5,475 nucleotides of DNA from DAIDAN01 sp049303335 (GTDB lineage: Archaea; Aenigmatarchaeota; Aenigmatarchaeia; Aenigmatarchaeales; DAIDAN01). The stretch spans positions 1 to 5,475 of the forward strand of contig JBAQNA010000021.1 in NCBI GenBank assembly GCA_049303335.1, read 5' to 3'. Below, in pieces: positions 4,459 to 5,475 of this stretch (position 1 is the first letter of the stretch; each line of letters begins with the position of its first letter). Both the position numbers and the translations under genes were made by a program. A model generated the notes under the pieces. That model was given only the letters and a program-made list of their open reading frames with translations, did no database searches and was not told the origin of the DNA.

Positions 4459-5169
4459 ATGACAACATCAAACCAAAAACAGCTTGAGCAGAAAGTAAAC
4501 CGCTTTCTCGAAAAGTCAAACAAGAAGCTTCCGGGAATGATTGAGCTTGACCTGCAGGGATTGTACAAACGCGGAATTTTCATACCGCGCGGCGCGGCGC
4601 CTGGAACCGCGAAAAAGCGCTACGCGCTCATCGACGGGAAGGGCGTTCTCACAATCCGCGGGCTTGAGAAAGTCAGGAAGGACTGGAGCGCGATAGCGAA
4701 GGACACGCAGGAAAAAGTCCTGAATTACGTATTGAAAGACGATGACGTGGAAGGCGCAGTGAAATGCGTGAAATCCGTCATTCGCAAAATGCGGCAGAAA
4801 AAAATATCGCTGCACGACATAACAATTCACGAGCAGTTGACAAAGCCTCTGCATGAGTACAAGCAGATAGGTCCGCACGTCGCGGCTGCGAGAAAAATAA
4901 TGGAGCGCGGCCGCCCGATAGGCGCTGGAATGGTTGTGATTTACGCGATAACAAAAGGAAAAGGAAGCATCAGCGAGCGCGCCGAGCCGATCGAGGACGT
5001 GACAATGGAAAAAGTGGACGAGGATTATTACATCAGCAACCAGATTGTTCCCGCCGCGCTGCGCATATTGCAAGTGCTGGGCGTTACTGAGGAGTGGCTG
5101 GTTGAAAAAGACAATTTAAGTAATTTCACAAGAAAAAGGAAGCATAGCGACTTAAAATATAAGTCCTGA
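4459..5169 (+). CDS. polB: Family B DNA polymerase, small fragment (end of palm plus thumb)
   Basis: This 236-aa protein is the C-terminal part of the family B polymerase begun at 2019. It aligns in order with the thumb side of archaeal enzymes such as Pfu Pol: LPGMIELDLQGLYKRGIF (24-41), KKRY at 52-55 (the conserved KKxY palm/thumb element that contacts primer-template), RGLEKVRKDWSAIAKDTQ (67-84), IHEQLTKPLHEYK (123-135), GPHVAAARK (138-146), and the YYISNQIVPAALRIL helix (190-204). The tail ends EKDNLSNFTRKRK, where a PCNA-binding PIP box is expected; only a weak match is present (L220, F223). There is no catalytic site here, so it should work only with the 591-aa fragment. It starts 14 nt after the S51 stop and has its own ribosome binding site. 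The reading frame is undamaged over its whole length, arguing against a decaying pseudogene. Confidence 0.92.
   Translation: MTTSNQKQLEQKVNRFLEKSNKKLPGMIELDLQGLYKRGIFIPRGAAPGTAKKRYALIDGKGVLTIRGLEKVRKDWSAIAKDTQEKVLNYVLKDDDVEGAVKCVKSVIRKMRQKKISLHDITIHEQLTKPLHEYKQIGPHVAAARKIMERGRPIGAGMVVIYAITKGKGSISERAEPIEDVTMEKVDEDYYISNQIVPAALRILQVLGVTEEWLVEKDNLSNFTRKRKHSDLKYKS
4468..4479 (+). repeat. Right copy of a short imperfect repeat flanking the S51 insert
   Basis: TCAAACCAAAAA encodes Ser-Asn-Gln-Lys (4-7) of the thumb fragment. It matches TCACAAAAA at 3774-3782 apart from one extra codon (AAC). The two copies bracket the AT-rich S51 segment and mark the point where the polymerase chain can be rejoined. 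Confidence 0.35.
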
Positions 5170-5220
5170 AGCGGAAACAGCGTAACAAAAATCTCAATTC
5201 ACCCGCAAATGTTTCCGCTT
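5169..5220 (+). terminator. Stem-loop after the polymerase thumb gene
   Basis: AAGCGGAAAC (5169-5178) pairs perfectly with GTTTCCGCTT (5211-5220). The loop is 32 nt and TTAT follows. The left arm begins at the last base of the stop codon. A 10-bp perfect stem right after a gene, followed by a short T run, suggests 3'-end formation of the polB-S51-polB transcript. The long loop is unusual for a simple terminator, so mRNA stability or processing is an alternative role. Confidence 0.5.
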
Positions 5221-5228
5221 TTATGCCA

Positions 5229-5272
5229 AAGCGCAATTATCTTATTTGCGCTTCTTTGCGGTTTTCTTTTTT
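5229..5272 (+). terminator. Second stem-loop followed by T-rich tract
   Basis: AAGCGCAA (5229-5236) pairs perfectly with TTGCGCTT (5246-5253) around a 9-nt loop. T-rich sequence follows on the + strand (TTTTCTTTTTT at 5262-5272). This is a better-shaped terminator than the first stem-loop. It also overlaps the last codons and stop of the small leftward lysine-rich ORF, so part of the T-richness may come from that ORF's lysine codons on the other strand. Confidence 0.45.
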
Positions 5273-5295
5273 ACAGCTTTCTTTTTTGTTGCCAA
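5242..5295 (-). CDS. Putative 17-aa lysine-rich peptide
   Basis: A TTG at 5295 opens an ORF for MATKKKAVKKKTAKKRK ending in TAA. Ten of 17 residues are Lys or Arg, interspersed with Ala, Thr and Val, like the tails of histone H1-like proteins and ribosomal proteins. GAGGTG at 5302-5307 lies 6 nt upstream on the same strand, one of the strongest ribosome binding sites in the window. A TATA-like box at 5355-5362 would start transcription near 5332. The peptide would be expected to bind nucleic acid by charge. An in-frame TAA sits two codons upstream, so it could instead be the remnant tail of a longer decayed gene. The codons are simple A-rich runs, so chance cannot be excluded. Confidence 0.4.
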   Translation of the reverse strand: MATKKKAVKKKTAKKRK

Positions 5296-5301
5296 TTTTT
5301 A

Positions 5302-5307
5302 CACCTC
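5302..5307 (-). promoter_or_regulatory. Strong ribosome binding site before the lysine-rich ORF
   Basis: GAGGTG on the - strand lies 6 nt before the TTG at 5295. It is the main reason to take the 17-codon ORF seriously. Confidence 0.45.
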
Positions 5308-5354
5308 TTGCATCTTTTTCAACAATAGTTGATATAATTTATTGCGCGAACTCA

Positions 5355-5362
5355 TATATAAA
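5355..5362. promoter_or_regulatory. TATA-like element, possibly shared by divergent transcripts
   Basis: The + strand reads TATATAAA and the - strand TTTATATA, so both directions see an acceptable archaeal TATA box. Leftward, a start near 5332 would precede the lysine-rich ORF. Rightward, a start near 5384 would give a leader of about 67 nt ahead of the gene at 5451. The direction or directions used cannot be settled from sequence. Confidence 0.45.
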
Positions 5363-5391
5363 TTTTTTTGTTTTTTCGGCTCTGTAGAAAT

Positions 5392-5439
5392 CCTATGATT
5401 ATAGGGTGAGACAGCACATTCTTGTTATCTACGCAAGAA
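5392..5439 (+). other. Structured leader with two tiny ORFs before the last gene
   Basis: CCTAT (5392-5396) and ATAGG (5401-5405) can pair around 4 nt. TTCTTG (5419-5424) and CAAGAA (5434-5439) can pair around 9 nt, and that stem abuts the ribosome binding site at 5440. An ATG at 5395 opens a 4-codon ORF. A GTG at 5406 opens a 12-codon ORF whose TGA (5442-5444) lies inside the downstream ribosome binding site. All elements are short, so this could be chance; a leader-controlled translation switch is the alternative. Confidence 0.25.
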
Positions 5440-5445
5440 GGTGAT
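5440..5445 (+). promoter_or_regulatory. Ribosome binding site of the gene at the right edge
   Basis: GGTGAT, a perfect match to the consensus used across the window, lies 5 nt upstream of the ATG at 5451. Confidence 0.6.
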
Positions 5446-5450
5446 GCCTC

Positions 5451-5475
5451 ATGTCAAATAGGAAGCGCAAATATT
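5451..5475 (+). CDS. Start of an unidentified gene (3' truncated by window edge)
   Basis: ATG with GGTGAT 5 nt upstream opens a frame reading MSNRKRKY before the sequence ends. The basic start suits a nucleic-acid-binding or ribosomal protein, but eight residues do not allow a call. The leader contains small inverted repeats, and a TATA-like box lies about 90 nt upstream. Confidence 0.55.

Noticed and set aside
4516..5073. A 185-codon open frame antisense to the thumb fragment
   Set aside because: It is the complement of well-conserved thumb coding sequence. Its translation is low-complexity and lacks any domain, so the sense strand explains it.
5299..5355. 18-codon ORF MSSRNKLYQLLLKKMQEV on the - strand
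   Set aside because: Its ATG lies inside the TATA-like element, upstream of the predicted transcript start, and has no ribosome binding site. It may be a relic, but I do not list it as a gene.
1..5475. CRISPR array, tRNA or rRNA
   Set aside because: No regularly spaced repeats, cloverleaf-like segments or rRNA-like stretches were seen on either strand.

Overview
The window reads as archaeal DNA. It carries a replicative-type family B DNA polymerase with archaeal/eukaryotic-style motifs, AT-rich TATA-like boxes 25-27 nt ahead of likely transcript starts, and GGTGA(T)-type ribosome binding sites 4-6 nt ahead of starts. A small-genome lineage such as a DPANN archaeon is plausible, but the sequence does not prove it.

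Layout. Positions 1-117 hold the GC-rich tail of an unidentified rightward gene. Positions 132-1929 hold a tightly packed leftward operon of five genes, markedly AT-rich (sampled 60-nt lines at 28-32% GC, against 60-65% in the richest flanking lines). In transcription order it encodes a winged-helix protein of about 107 aa, then three very small helix-turn-helix (HTH) proteins (75, 52 and 75 aa), then a 274-aa protein with a winged helix followed by a HEPN domain of Swt1-like type with an intact R-x4-H motif. A TATA box and a perfect 8-bp inverted repeat sit at the head of the operon and suggest autoregulation. This looks like an accessory regulatory, toxin or defence module; I do not recognise it as a named system.

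Positions 2019-5169 hold a family B DNA polymerase broken into two open reading frames. The first (591 aa) contains the exonuclease and all three polymerase motifs and ends 15 residues after YADTDS. The second (236 aa) is the rest of the palm plus the thumb, including KKRY. Between them, in the same orientation and with its own ribosome binding site, lies a complete AT-rich peptidase family S51 gene (214 aa, GNSAGA nucleophile motif). Removing the S51 segment and a few junction residues restores a polymerase of normal length, and short matching codons flank the insert. The simplest reading is an insertion that turned a one-chain polymerase into a two-subunit enzyme with a peptidase gene in the middle. 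The exonuclease domain also has Asn where the Exo III Asp is expected.

Positions 5170-5475 hold two stem-loops that probably end the polymerase transcript, a 17-codon leftward ORF for a lysine-rich peptide with a strong ribosome binding site, a TATA element that could serve both directions, a structured leader with tiny ORFs, and the first eight codons of a rightward gene cut by the window edge.
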